Source: Clarkia xantiana subsp. parviflora (taxonomy: Eukaryota; Streptophyta; Magnoliopsida; Myrtales; Onagraceae). From it: a DNA stretch of 64,000 nt. The notes beneath the pieces were generated by a model, which was given only the letters and a program-made list of their open reading frames with translations, searched no databases and had not been told where the DNA came from. Where the stretch lies: assembly GCA_036873135.1 (NCBI GenBank), contig JAPTYO010000002.1, positions 34,153,452 through 34,217,451 on the forward strand, written 5' to 3'. The position numbers and the translations under genes were made by a program. Each line of letters begins with the position of its first letter. Position 1 is the first letter of the stretch. Shown piece after piece: positions 10,776 through 22,162 of the stretch.

Positions 10776-13331
10776 AAAAAAAAAAGTGTTTCCGCTAGGT
10801 TAAGAATCCGAGAGGACTGTCTAGGCAAAATCAGAAAAATGAGGGGCATGATTGCAAATTCAGAAATTGCAATCATGCAAAAGAAAAATATTAAAAAAAA
10901 TGTATCTTTAACTAAAAATTCAATTAGTTTTTCATGATTTTTTCTCCCAATTTTTCCACTCCTTTTTTGTGCTAAAAAATCAAACTGGTCCAAACTTTCA
11001 AACTCATTCACAAATTTGTCCATGTCGGCATTTTTAAAATATGATTATTTTATTTATTGTTTATTTATTTAAAAAAATACATATTTAAGAGTATAAAATC
11101 ATATAGATTTCAAATGAAACTTGATATCTATGCAATAGTAAAATGAAACTAGGGACTATAAGTATATACTATATGAATGTGAAAAAGAAAAATCAAAAGT
11201 GATGTGGTGATAAAATATGAAATCAAAATTTAGATTGAATACGACAAATTTGGTATGAGCACCATCGCTCATAAACCATCGATAATGTTGTGGTTTAGTG
11301 CTTCGTATTTGACCAAAGGTTTCGAATTTGATCTTTAGAAATGAATTTGTTTTTTATGGTTAGCATGTCAAATGTGCTATACTCATGTTTAAGCCTTTAA
11401 GGCTGCTACAAATCTCATTAACTTAATGTAAATGCTGATATCGCTTTATTTGAAGTTGGAATTTTTGTTTTTATCTATTTGTACATATATGTAAAATAAA
11501 ATATAGTCAATAATTGAGCAATCAATATTATATAATAATAATTAATTAATAGTAAAAAGAAAGTCGAATCTGAAAACACTGAAATCATGTTGCTTTTTTG
11601 TCGGGAAGACAAAAAAATGGGTGGCTCAAAGCAGCTCAGCCATTGAATGAATGAGAAGGTGCTTTAGCAGGTACGTGTGTGTGTATATGAGGATTACAGC
11701 TCACGCCGCCGTGGAATTGTCTAAAAGTACTATACGCACCTGGCGTACCTACACCCCACTTTCATCATACACGTCAAGAATCAGCAGTAGGATACACAGT
11801 AAAAAGAAAATGCAATATAGTTTTTGTATTTTCCATTATTTCTATTAATTAACGGTTTATAATTGGCTTTAAAAAGAATATATTCTGTTAACTTTTTAAA
11901 TCAATACCAAAATTAATATGAATATGAAATGGATAAATAAGAAACGTGTCTGTAGACATATAGACACGTTTCTTCTTTTCTGGCTGAAGCGTGTCGTCTA
12001 TGGCAGGCAGCTTATGCATGGATTGGATTAGTGCTCCACCGGGTGCACCCACAGAAGAGACGGATAAGGCAAGTAGGAAGCTTCCCTGCATCACCAGAAA
12101 AAAAAAAAAAAAAAAAAAACATCTTTAATAATACTATATATTTATTTATAGCCACAACTTTTCCGATTTCAATTTTGGACTTGTTTTTTAAATTCAACAT
12201 TAGGAGTTCCATTTTTTTCCTGTTAGTGTTGATTTATTTCCTTTTGGTCTAATAATTCTACGGTGAGATGCTAATGAATACGAACGTGCTCATTTAAAAT
12301 GTGAAACCCCTTTTTTGCTAATTTTTTTTTCATACGAACACTATCAAAGTATAAAGATTAACTCACCTCTTCACTTATTATCTAAAGTTTTAGGATAATT
12401 AGTTAAGTAATAAATTTCAAATAATATGCTAAAAGAAATTGAGAGAAATTCCATTTGCTTTGAGAGTGTAATTTAGTGCATATGATGTGATATTTTACTT
12501 AAATGAGTTACTCTAGGTTTTGTGCTCAAATTAAGTCTTAACCTTTAGAAATCAATTTTATTACGTGTTATTATTTAGCTTAACCAAATTGAATTATGTT
12601 TTTTTAATGTAGATATGGTAGGTATAATATTTTATAATTTGTCCAATTTCTTACTACCTTTAACTATTTTTGGACTATGTAATTACCTCTTTATTAACGC
12701 TCACAGTTTTAAGGCATGTTGAATAATTTCCTTCCAAATTATTCTAATCTATTACCGTTTGCGAGCATTAAATTCTGACCATCAATTTCTTTTAATACAA
12801 ATATGAATGTTGCTTTCTTTCTATGTGGTTGGAGGAAGTCCAGTTGACCATGTGAATGCGTGTCTATGGTGCGTCGAAACACCGGATCTTCACCCATCTT
12901 GCCTTAATATGTGCTTGTGTGCTCCACTCCTTTCCACGTATGGACACATGAGTTTCTCGTCCTTATTTGTCTCATTACTAAACGAAAATGACTGTTTTAG
13001 CCTTTTTAGGTTTCAAAAGGTCTTACAAAGTTACACGACTCATTTTCATTATGCACCAAACGGCTCACAATCATGCATTGTCGGCATTATTTACTCTTTT
13101 AAGGGTTACTATTATTATTATTGTTAAAAATAAAATAATGACATGATTATCAAATTATTATACCTACATAAGGAAACACTAGGTAACAATTATAAAATAT
13201 GAAAGCAAAATAAATTCGATAAATAGAATTATCATGAATAAATTAGCACCTCTTTAAAAAAAAAAAAAAGTCCTAATTCATTCATGATGGCTTCTACCTT
13301 CGAATTTCACTTTATCGAACATACGAAGGCC
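10776..13331. other. AT-rich intergenic DNA, no gene seen
   Basis: Only short chance frames. It holds a 22-base A run (12098-12119), a perfect hairpin (11941-11972) and AT-rich simple sequence. No repeat or protein remnant could be assigned. Confidence 0.4.
11941..11972. repeat. Perfect 11-bp inverted repeat (hairpin)
   Basis: gaaacgtgtct at 11941 pairs with agacacgtttc ending at 11972, with a 10-base loop. It stands alone in non-coding DNA. Confidence 0.7.
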
Positions 13332-13364
13332 TTACATATACGGGGAGGAGCGCCGTATATGTAA
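13332..13364. repeat. Perfect 12-bp inverted repeat (hairpin)
   Basis: ttacatatacgg pairs with ccgtatatgtaa around the 9-base loop ggaggagcg. An imperfect outer match gaaggc(c)/gaaggc flanks it. It sits just left of the Tourist-like MITE. Confidence 0.7.
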
Positions 13365-13387
13365 TGTACGAAGGCATTATTTATTCA

Positions 13388-14116
13388 TGATGTTTGGATG
13401 TAATGTGAAACGTAATCTCACATTACGTTCTATATTATATTCACATTATGTCGTTTGTTTTGCCGATGTAATGCGCATTGTAATATGAGATTAAACCCGT
13501 ACTTCATTTACTGTAATGTGAGATTACATAAAAAACACAGATATAATATGAGATTACGTTCAAGATTACAGAGTGTTATTTTTTTTTATTAAATAGATAA
13601 AATACTTTGTATTATCTTTATAATTTCTTATATTATTATTATTATTAGCTTTTTATTTTTTATCTACTCCATAACTCATTATTATAATAAAGAATAATAT
13701 ACATGATGTTCGTATAAAATGAGTAAAGTCCTTTTTGTGACATTTTTTATGAAAATTATCTTATAAAAATGTATAAATATTTTAATTAACAAAATTTTAA
13801 CAGCTATGCGTTTTGATTTTAAATATTTAGTTTTTAAAGTATAAGTGATTACATTATTAAACACAAAATATAAAATTTAAGAAGTTAGATGTTCACGAAA
13901 TAAATATTCTTTTAAATCTATCACATTTAGATATAATAACTCATATAGATTAATATAATAATAATAATAAAGTCACATTACAATGCACATTGCAAAACAT
14001 ATCAAATTACTGTAATCTAACATTACTCCACATTACAGCACAACCAAATAGTGTAATATAACCTTACAAAGCTCACATTACTTGTAATCTCACGTTACGT
14101 CCATCCAAACGCCGCC
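13388..14116. mobile_element. Tourist-like (PIF/Harbinger) MITE, copy 1
   Basis: Related throughout to the copy at 22851-23656. Both have ends carrying many taatctcacattac / gtaatgtgagattac blocks in opposite orientation around an AT-rich centre. The right end ...catccaaacgccgcc is followed by TAA (14117-14119), and the left end reads tgtttggatg. The left border is eroded, so a paired TAA is not certain. No coding capacity. Confidence 0.65.
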
Positions 14117-14165
14117 TAATAAAATACCAAAGCTAAGGGAAAGACTAGGGATGCCAATAGGGAAG

Positions 14166-14383
14166 TATTAAGTTCTATAATGTGGAGAGGAGGGTTGAAC
14201 CATAAGAAGATATAAAATATGAATGATATAAATGATTCAACCAAGTATTTACATGTTAGGATGCCACTATATATAGGAGATCAATCTTAACTAACTAGTC
14301 AACTATACAAGTCAACCTAAGGTACCATGTATCTATACAAGTATGAGTACCTATCAATGTATATACAATATGTACATCTAATA
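14166..14383 (-). repeat. LTR, left copy (218 bp)
   Basis: On the minus strand it starts TATTAGATG and ends CTTAATA, so its ends are TA..TA rather than TG..CA. The left neighbour is the ggaag target duplication. The right neighbour is the purine tract (ttccccca on the plus strand). Confidence 0.85.
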
Positions 14384-14599
14384 TTCCCCCATATTTTCCT
14401 TCTTCTTCCTTTCTAAAGAATTAAAATGAAAATTTGAGAGAAAAGGTCGATGATGAATGAAATGCCAAGGTCCAATCAAAACCCGGTCAAAGAGAGCCAA
14501 GGGTAAACCCGTTCAAAATGAGCCAATGGAATTTCAAAACCCGCTCAAATGATCCATGGGAAATTTAAAATCCCGCTCTAAAATGCCAAGGTTGATAAC

Positions 14600-14950
14600 C
14601 CGGTCTTCACAAAACGGCCCCTCAAAAATCCAATTTTCGGGATACGACCCCAAACTTGAGAATTGTCCTCATAACAGCCCCAAACTCTCAGAACTGTCCT
14701 CAAAACAGTCCAAAAGTCTTCAAAAGCTCCAAAGAAGCCCAAATATTTCAGAACTATCCTCAAAATAGCCCCAAACTTCACGAAATCAACAAAAATTCCC
14801 CAAACTTTGAAACTGCTCCAAAACAGCCAAAGTCCTCAAAAGAGCATCCCAAATTTGAAAACTGCCTAAAACAACCCCAAATATCCAAAAGCTTGCAAAG
14901 AAGCCCCAAACTTCACAAATCATCAAAATAGCCCCAAATTCGGTCAATAA
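14600..14950. repeat. Degenerate aaacagccccaaa repeats in first internal unit (also 17400-17705)
   Basis: Short diverged units of the kind ccccaaac..tcagaactgtcctcaaaa recur in both internal regions. They create long but meaningless open frames on both strands. Confidence 0.6.
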
Positions 14951-15089
14951 TTCGGCCAAAATAGACCAGAACACCCCAATTCGGTCAATAATTCGGCCAA
15001 AAACACCCACGGCACGTGCAGAAGGAGCACCGGGGTGCAGGAGACCAAATAAAACCATGATGAAATCCCGGTGCACGGAGGGTGCACGG

Positions 15090-15190
15090 CGCTACACAGC
15101 CAGAGGTCGCGGGTTCGAATCCAGCGCGACGCAAAAATATCCAACCATTTATTGAAGCAACAGGTCGCATGTTCAATCCCAGCGAGATGC
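15090..15190 (+). repeat. Two tRNA 3'-half-like motifs, first internal unit
   Basis: The variable-loop/T-arm text gaggtcgc then gggttcgaatccag (perfect B-box ggttcgaatcc, 15112-15122) is followed about 50 bp later by caggtcgcatgttcaatccca. A convincing A-box or full cloverleaf is absent, so these are not intact tRNA genes. They lie antisense to the element. Confidence 0.55.
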
Positions 15191-15923
15191 AGCAATTTCC
15201 AGAGATGAACAAATCTGGGCAGAATATGATCTTCAAGATGTTCTTTAAGTGTTCTTCAAAAAAACCAATTCGATTCAACTCCAAATCGTCGAAATCGAAC
15301 AACAAACCAACTGGAATCCAATAGCAACCTAAAGACGCAACTAATCCAGTCCAAATTGCAGCAAATAATCGATTATCCAAATCGAATTTGATGAAATTGC
15401 AGCAACATAACAGCAGTAAGAACACAGCAACTTCGAACCAAAATCGAACCAAATTGCGCAAATCCAAAGCAGAAATCCACAAATTGCAGCTTGCAATCAA
15501 TAGCAGCATCAAATGCGAATCAAATGCATCCAAAACCGCAGCAAATGATCAAGAAATAAGCTCGAATTCGAAGATCGAACTTCAAGCAGTAAAATAGGCG
15601 CGAAATCTGAATTTGAATCAGAATTACCTCCAAGAAGCTTCGAATGATGCTTAAATCTTCACAGAAACTTTGCAATGATGACCAGGAAGCATGTGAAATG
15701 CAGAATCGAAGCCAAACCTTCGAATTATTCATCACAGCTCCTCACAGATTGGAAAATGCAGCAAGAACAGCAGCAACGTCCAAGAAACGAAGAACGGAGC
15801 TGAAAAACGATGATCCAAATCCTTCCAGAAGTGATGATGATCTCATAAAGAATCCATATGACGATAAAGAAGCTAATTGAAGCCAAAATGCTGCATCAAA
15901 TTACAGATAACAGCAGCAACACG

Positions 15924-16477
15924 TAGGGGTGAGCGGTTCCGGGTACCCAGTACTTTTAGGGTATCCCAGAACCAGACCAATACTAAACGGTTCCTAACTT
16001 TATTACCCAGAACCGTACCAGAACATTTAGGAACCGGAACCGTACCAGAACCGTTAAGAGCCAATCGGTTTCGGGTACCCGTTAAGGAACCGATTACAAA
16101 TTTTCAAACTAAATAATATAATTTTAGGTACTAGTTGGAACTGGGTTCTGGATACCCAGTTGGAACCGGGTTCTCGGTAGCCAATTGAAACTGAAATTTA
16201 TGTTATACCAAGTGAATTATAAAAATAATTATAACATTTTCCACAAACCAATTTTAAATTTGTTAAACGTTTAGTGTTTTTTTAATTTATATATATAACG
16301 GTTCCGGTTCCGGGTATTTGGATACCCGAAAACTTATCCCGGAACCGGAACCGAAAATACCGGTTCTTGAAATTTAATCCCAGAACCGTACCAGAACCAT
16401 TTACATCTACCCGGAACCTACCAAATGACCGGTTCCGGTTCGGTTCCGGTTCCAACTGGGTAATTTGCTCACCCCTA
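15924..16477. mobile_element. hAT MITE (554 bp) in the first internal unit only
   Basis: The ends TAGGGGTGAGC and GCTCACCCCTA are perfect inverted repeats, flanked by an exact 8-bp duplication gcaacacg (15916-15923 and 16478-16485). The second internal unit has the uninterrupted site. The body is built of ggttccggttcc / ggaaccg-type blocks and does not code. Confidence 0.93.
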
Positions 16478-16916
16478 GCAACACGCAGCAAGAACACACA
16501 CAGCAACTGAAATGTTGAATTGCTGAAAACTGAATTGCAGCAGCTGAAACTTCAATCAGATCGATGAGAAACAAGCAGCTGATCCACAGATCGATGTAAC
16601 AATATCAAGACCTTCAAGAATCGATGTGCAGATCACAAATCAATGCAACAGTAACTCAGCTGCAAAATGAAGAACGACTGAAGAACAAGCTGAATTTCTG
16701 AAACTGAAATCCAGAAATCTTCAATCCAAATCAGATTGTCCACGGAAACAGCAGCAAAACATGAAGAATCATGCAGCAAATCCACGAAATACAGCAGCTA
16801 ATGAGTTGATCTTCAAGTAATCCGATGAAACGAAGCTAAATCCTCAAGATTCAAGCTCGAATCGATGCAAAATCCTCTCGAAAAAAATGAATGAAACCGA
16901 AGCTAAAAATACCATA

Positions 16917-16928
16917 GCTCTGATACCA
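16917..16928 (-). other. Primer-binding site next to the middle LTR
   Basis: On the minus strand tggtatcagagc directly follows the LTR end, complementary to the 3' end of initiator tRNA-Met as in most plant copia elements. The identical site at 19117-19128 serves the right LTR. Confidence 0.85.
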
Positions 16929-17146
16929 TATTAAGTTCTATAATGTGGAGAGGAGGGTTGAACCATAAGGAGATATAAAATATGAATGATATAAATGATT
17001 CAACCAAGTATTTACATGTTAGGATGCCACTATATATAGGAGATCAATCCTAACTAACTAGTCAACTATACAAGTCAACCTAAGGTACCATGTATCTATA
17101 CAAGTATGAGTACCTATCAATGTATATACAATATGTACATCTAATA
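16929..17146 (-). repeat. LTR, middle copy (218 bp), shared by both units
   Basis: Serves as 3' LTR of the right unit and 5' LTR of the left unit. It is nearly identical to the other two copies. Confidence 0.87.
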
Positions 17147-17859
17147 TTCCCCCATCTTTTTCTTCTTCTTACTTTCTAAAGAATTAAAAGGAAAATTTGA
17201 GAGAAAAGGTCGATGATGAATGAAATGCCAAGGTCCAATCAAAACTCGGTCAAAGAGAGCCAAGGGTAAACCCGTTCAAAATGAGCCAAGGGAATTTCAA
17301 AACCCGCTCAAATGATCCATGGGAAATTTAAAAACCCGCTCTAAAATGCCAAGGTTGATAACCCGGTCTTCACAAAACGGCCCCTCAAAAATCCAATTTT
17401 CGGGATACGGCCCCAAACTTGAGAACTGTCCTCATAACAGCCCCAAACTCTCAGAACTGTCCTCAAAACAGCCCAAAAGTCTTCAAAAGCTCCAAAGAAG
17501 CCCCAATATTTCAGAACTATCCTCAAAATAGCCCCAAACTTCACGAAATCAACAAAAATGCCCCAAACTCTAAAACTGCTCCAAAACAGCCCCAAAGTCC
17601 TCAAAAGAGCATCCCAAATTTGAAAACTGCCTAAAACAACCCTAAATATCCAAAAGCTTGCAAAGAAGCCCCAAACTTCACAAATCATCAAAATAGCCCC
17701 AAATTCGGTCAATAATTCGGCCAAAATAGACCAGAACACCCCAATTCGGTCAATAATTCGGCCAAAAACACCCACGGCACGTGCAGAAGGAGCATCGGGG
17801 TGCACGAGACCAAATAAAACCATGATGAAATCCCGGTGCACGGAGGGTGCACGGCGCTA

Positions 17860-17955
17860 CACAGCCAGAGGTCGCGGGTTCGAATCCAGCGCGACGCAAA
17901 AATATCCAACCATTTACTGAAGCAACAGGTCGCAGGTTCAATCCCGGCGAGATGC
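17860..17955 (+). repeat. Two tRNA 3'-half-like motifs, second internal unit
   Basis: Same arrangement as at 15090-15190. The B-box ggttcgaatcc is at 17877-17887. The second motif is closer to a tRNA here: caggtcgcaggttcaatcccg. Confidence 0.55.
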
Positions 17956-19128
17956 AGCAATTTCCAGAGATGAACAAATCTGGGCAGAATATGATCTTCA
18001 AGATGTTCTTCAAGTGTTCTTCAAAAAAACAATTCGATTCAACTCCAAATCGTCGAAATCGAACAACAAACCAACTGGAATCCAATAGCAACCTAAAGAC
18101 GCAACTAATCCAGTCCAAATTGCAGCAAATAATCGATTATCCAAATCGAATTTGATGAAATTGCAGCAACATAACAACAGTAAGAACACAGCAACTTCGA
18201 ACCAAAATCGAACCAAATTGCGCAAATCCAAAGCAGAAATCCACAAATTGCAGCTTGCAATCAATAGTAGCATCAAATGCGAATCAAATGCATCCAAAAC
18301 CGCAGCAAATGATCAAGAAATAAGCTCGAATTCGAAGATCGAACTTCAAGCAGTAAAATAGGCGCGAAATCTGAATTTGAATCAGAATTACCTCCAAGAA
18401 GCTTCGAATGATGCTTAAATCTTCACAGAATCTTCGCAATGATGTCCAGGAAGTATGTGAAATGCAGAATCGAAGCCAAACCTTCGAATTATTCATCACA
18501 GCTCCTCACAGATTGGAAAATGCAGCAAGAACAGCAGCAACGTCCAAGAAACGAAGAACGGAGCTGAAAAACGATGATCCAAATCCTTCCAGAAGTGATG
18601 ATGATCTCATAAAGAATCCATATGACGATAACGAAGCTAATTGAAGCCAAAATGCTGCATCAAATTGCAGATAACAGCAGCAACACGCAGCAAGAACACA
18701 CAACAACTGAAATGCTGAATTGCTGAAAACTGAATTGCAGCAGCTGAAACTTCAATCAGATCGATGAGAAACAAGCAGCCGATCCACAGATCGATGTAAC
18801 AGTATCAAGACCTTCAAGAATCGATGTGCAGATCACAAATCAATGCAACAGTAACTCAGCTGCAAAATGAAGAACGACTGAAGAACAAGCTGAATTTCTA
18901 AAACTGAAATCCAGAAATCTTCAATCCAAATCAGATTGTCCACGAAAACAGCAGCAAAACATGAAGACTCATGCAGCAAATCCACGAAATACAACAACTA
19001 ATGACTTGATCTTCAAGTAATCCGATGAAACGAAGCTTAATCCTCAAGATTCAAGCTCGAATCGATGCAAAATCCTCTCGAAAAAAATGAATGAAACCGA
19101 AGCTAAAAATACCATAGCTCTGATACCA

Positions 19129-19346
19129 TATTAAGTTCTATAATGTGGAGAGGAGGGTTGAACCATAAGGAGATATAAAATATGAATGATATAAATGATT
19201 CAACCAAGTATTTACATGTTAGGATGCCACTATATAAAGGAAGTTAATCCTAACTAACTAGTCAACTATACAAGTCAACCTAAGGTACCATGTATCTATA
19301 CAAGTATGAGTACCTATCAATGTATATACAATATGTACATCTAATA
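19129..19346 (-). repeat. LTR, right copy (218 bp), 5' LTR of the array
   Basis: Adjoins the primer site on its left and the ggaag target duplication on its right. Confidence 0.85.
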
Positions 19347-20884
19347 GGAAGATCAATGCGAAAGTTGGAAATACCATCCCCACCTCACTAGGCTTATTCC
19401 ATTTACCATATTTTTCCTAAAACCATTTTGAGGCGGATTTTTTTGATAAATTTACCCCGCGGTGATATCCACGGGTATTGCCCCACGGGTCTTTCTACTA
19501 TATTTCACAAGTACCATGCTTGTGGCACTATTTTTGTATTTTTCTATTGCCCTAAAGGTGAACCCTAGAGGAAAATTAATATTACTAATGTTATGATACA
19601 AATACAAAGTGTAATTAAAAAAATTCATACTTTTAAAGATTTTTAATGTTTTGTAAATGTTACAATTAACTCCACCCTAGTAAAAAAAATAAGCACAAGC
19701 ATGGTAGAAAAACTCATTGCCCCACCCCGCCAATTTTTTAAAATAAAATTATTTTAAAATTTGTATTAATTAACTTTTACTTAAATTTTCATAAAAGTTG
19801 TATATATGCACATACATATATATTTCTAATACAACTACTAATCATACATAAAAAAATAAAATATATTATTCAATCTAACTTCTTACTTCAATAACTTATT
19901 CGTTCACTAAGTTTCTATTATTACATAATGACCTGTGCAGTAAAAAACGAGTTTCTACGTAAAAACGGAAAATGCTAGGTAAAGTCGAGTCTTAAAGATG
20001 GAACGTAAAAACGTAAGTGTCTACCAATATATGCTAAAATTACATTAGTAAAGATATGTACATATATGTAACCATATAAAAGAAATACGAAAATAATAAA
20101 ATACTCATTAAAAGCATATAACATTTTTTCAATAAAATATATGGTTTCACTAGTAGTCACCTCAGTCGTCACAATGAGCAATTGTTGTGGAATCGTGAGA
20201 ATAATTGACAGGTCTTTTGAATTGTGGGCTTATATCTCTATTGAGATTTTAGGATTTGAGAAACTTAAAAGAGAAAGAGTTGTTGATGGGTCTAAGACTC
20301 TTGGATATTATTAAATAATTAATGGATATTGAAGTTGAATGGAATAAGAATAGGTTTTGAATCAATAAATGATGATTTGACCCATAAATTACGATCCATG
20401 AAAAATCTCTCATGGGTTTGGTTGACAAATTTTGTGGGTTTGGCACAATTTGTTAGAATTGGTCAATTTTTAGCAAATAATGCTAAAAAAAAATCTATAA
20501 ACGGTAGAAACTTATAGAAACTCACGTTTTTACCTTTTTTTACGACTCTACTCGCGTTGGTTCCCGTTTCTACTCAGAAAACGACTCTACTTACGTTATA
20601 ACTTGTTTTTTATGGTAAAGACGTAAAAACGTGTGTTTCTATGACCTAGAAACGACTTTTTAACTACATAGATAATGACCCCTAATATTTTCTGAAATTA
20701 CATATATAACCATGGGGCGGAAGCTCGGGGTGAAACAACACATTTACCACCGATTGTCTTGCCCCATGGTTCTTTATGCCAAACTTGCCCCGTAAACCGC
20801 GGTAACTACTTCCGCGGGGCATTTGCGGGCATTGCACCGCGAAGTTCGGGAAATCTGCGCCCCATTGACACCCCTAGGAAAGAC

Positions 20885-21420
20885 AAGCCCAATCCCCTTA
20901 AACACTCCGCACCCCCTCCTAGACATGTTTGACTCGAGCTAGATCGCCGCCCTTAAGATTGTATCTGCATTAACAAGCCTGGGCTACGTCCTAGAGGCGT
21001 ATTTTCCACAGAATTCACCCATTGAACTAGGAACCCTCTGTCATCCTGCATGAGATGTAGAGGTTGAAGATTGATGATCCACCGTCCTAAAAAATCCCAA
21101 TGCTTGTATGGGCAAACATCCCGATTAGTGGTGTAATTACCATGAAGCTCATGGCCATCACACCGATTACTACTACAAGTTAAAGGAAGACATAGAAAAT
21201 GTCATCCAAAAAGGCCAATTGAAGAAATTCTTAAGTAACAGAAAACGATTTCGCAGCCCCCCTACACACCTAGTGCCGCCCTCTTATAAAGCAAATGAAA
21301 AGATGAAGGACTATCCTCCACTTAGAAGGTGAACCATCAATGTTATTTACGGTGGCTTTCTGACAGTAGGAAATGCTCATAATGTTTATGCCTCTCAGAT
21401 ATCAACTGTCGTCTGACTAG
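20885..21420 (+). pseudogene. Tat-type gypsy gag C-terminal relic
   Basis: The frame around 21130-21240 reads CNYHEAHGHHTDYYYKLKED then IENVIQKGQLKKFL. This matches the gag end of Tat elements (CxxH..HGH.T.xC..LK..IE.LI..G.L..F); compare YCRYHHARGNDTNECVILK at about 55250. The last knuckle cysteine is replaced by Tyr. It then reads INVIYGG, the usual start of the protease linker. Stops and frameshifts interrupt it and no LTR is visible nearby. Confidence 0.65.
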
Positions 21421-21484
21421 GTAAACACCCATGTCCTTAAGATGATGCCAGTATCACCTTCTCTGTTGCAGGCATATCACACAT

Positions 21485-21722
21485 GACATTTAATTATGAA
21501 GTTTATTATTTTGATATTTGTTTAAAGATTTTGTTTGTAGATGTATAAGTGAATAACTTAACTTAGTAATATTCGATAGCACGACACAAAAATTACGTGT
21601 AGTGTTCGTGTTTGCAAAACATGAAACACAAAGCTTATCGTCTGTGTTCGTGTCCAGTAGGTTTAACACAACAAGATACCGATACGCACAATAGCACGCA
21701 CGAACGCGCAAATTGCTAGTCG
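21485..21722 (-). mobile_element. Truncated copy of the 54194-type hAT MITE
   Basis: Reversed, it matches the first ~240 bp of the MITE at 54194: ctagcaatttg at the end, then cgtgctattgtgcg-like text, gtgttcgtgtt-type repeats and a tttttgattttg-type tail. It carries only one terminus, so it is a half element. Confidence 0.65.
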
Positions 21723-22153
21723 TACATAAATCTAACTCATCAATCAAAACTCACTCTGGTACTAGCTAATTAGAAAATCTCGTATGTGATTAACTACCAG
21801 CAGTGATGCTCTATTTGGTTAATACATCTTACTCCCATGTAGTTTGACTTCAAAGTTTTAGGTTTGAAATGCATCGAGGAATCACCTCGCTTGATCTGAT
21901 TAAAATATCACGTCTTGAATATACTAGGCTGCTGGTGGGTCTACGTTAACGGGGTCAGTGCATGCGTTGGTTGTTTACTATGTGTGCTAGGAAAAAAGCC
22001 TCAAACTGTGAACACGAGTGCCTTAACATTATGTATCAGAATGAGTCTATGATCAACACTATTAGTTAATTCCTTGTGATGACAAAAAAAAAACATGATT
22101 ATTTTGAAGATTTTCTTTAAATATTAAGTATTATCCCATCCCGTCTGCTTGTA
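21723..22153. other. Intergenic, no gene seen
   Basis: No convincing open frame or repeat match within the window. Confidence 0.4.
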
Positions 22154-22162
22154 TTTTAATTA

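Larger units (their letters stand above)
14161..19351 (-). mobile_element. Tandem LTR retrotransposon array: LTR-internal-LTR-internal-LTR
   Basis: Three 218-bp LTRs (14166-14383, 16929-17146, 19129-19346) alternate with two non-coding internal regions (14384-16928 and 17147-19128; 1983 bp without its MITE, and 1982 bp). The array is flanked by a perfect 5-bp duplication ggaag at 14161-14165 and 19347-19351. The orientation is minus: gctctgatacca (reverse of the tRNA-iMet primer site tggtatcagagc) abuts the left side of the middle and right LTRs, and a purine tract (gggggaa on the minus strand) precedes the 3' LTRs. There are no gag or pol motifs, so it is a small non-autonomous element. Shared LTRs within one target duplication point to unequal recombination after a single insertion. 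Confidence 0.9.
14146..20876. mobile_element. Non-autonomous hAT element (about 1.5 kb itself) split by the LTR array
   Basis: The ends are TAGGGATGCCAATAGGG on the left and, reverse-complemented, TAGGGGTGTCAATGGGG on the right. They are flanked by a perfect 8-bp target duplication ggaaagac at 14138-14145 and 20877-20884. Eight-base duplications and TAGGG(G)TG ends are typical of hAT. The LTR array entered 20 bp from its left end. The remaining body (19352-20876) is non-coding, with G/C-rich patches near each end (cccgcgg and ccgcggggc types) and an inner inverted pair of tttctacg-like blocks near 19945 and 20640. Confidence 0.85.

Noticed and set aside
12807..13127. 106-codon plus-strand ORF
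   Set aside because: No domain. It ends in a tattattatt simple repeat, and neither splice nor promoter context supports a gene.
15112..15122. Functional tRNA gene
   Set aside because: Only the variable loop and T-arm are present. There is no A-box, D-arm or anticodon arm and no closed acceptor stem.
14985..15533. Minus-strand 182-codon ORF with RAGFEPATSG-like text, and its twin at 17750-18118
   Set aside because: It arises from translating the tRNA-like T-arm segments and low-complexity internal DNA. The frame is not preserved between the two tandem units.
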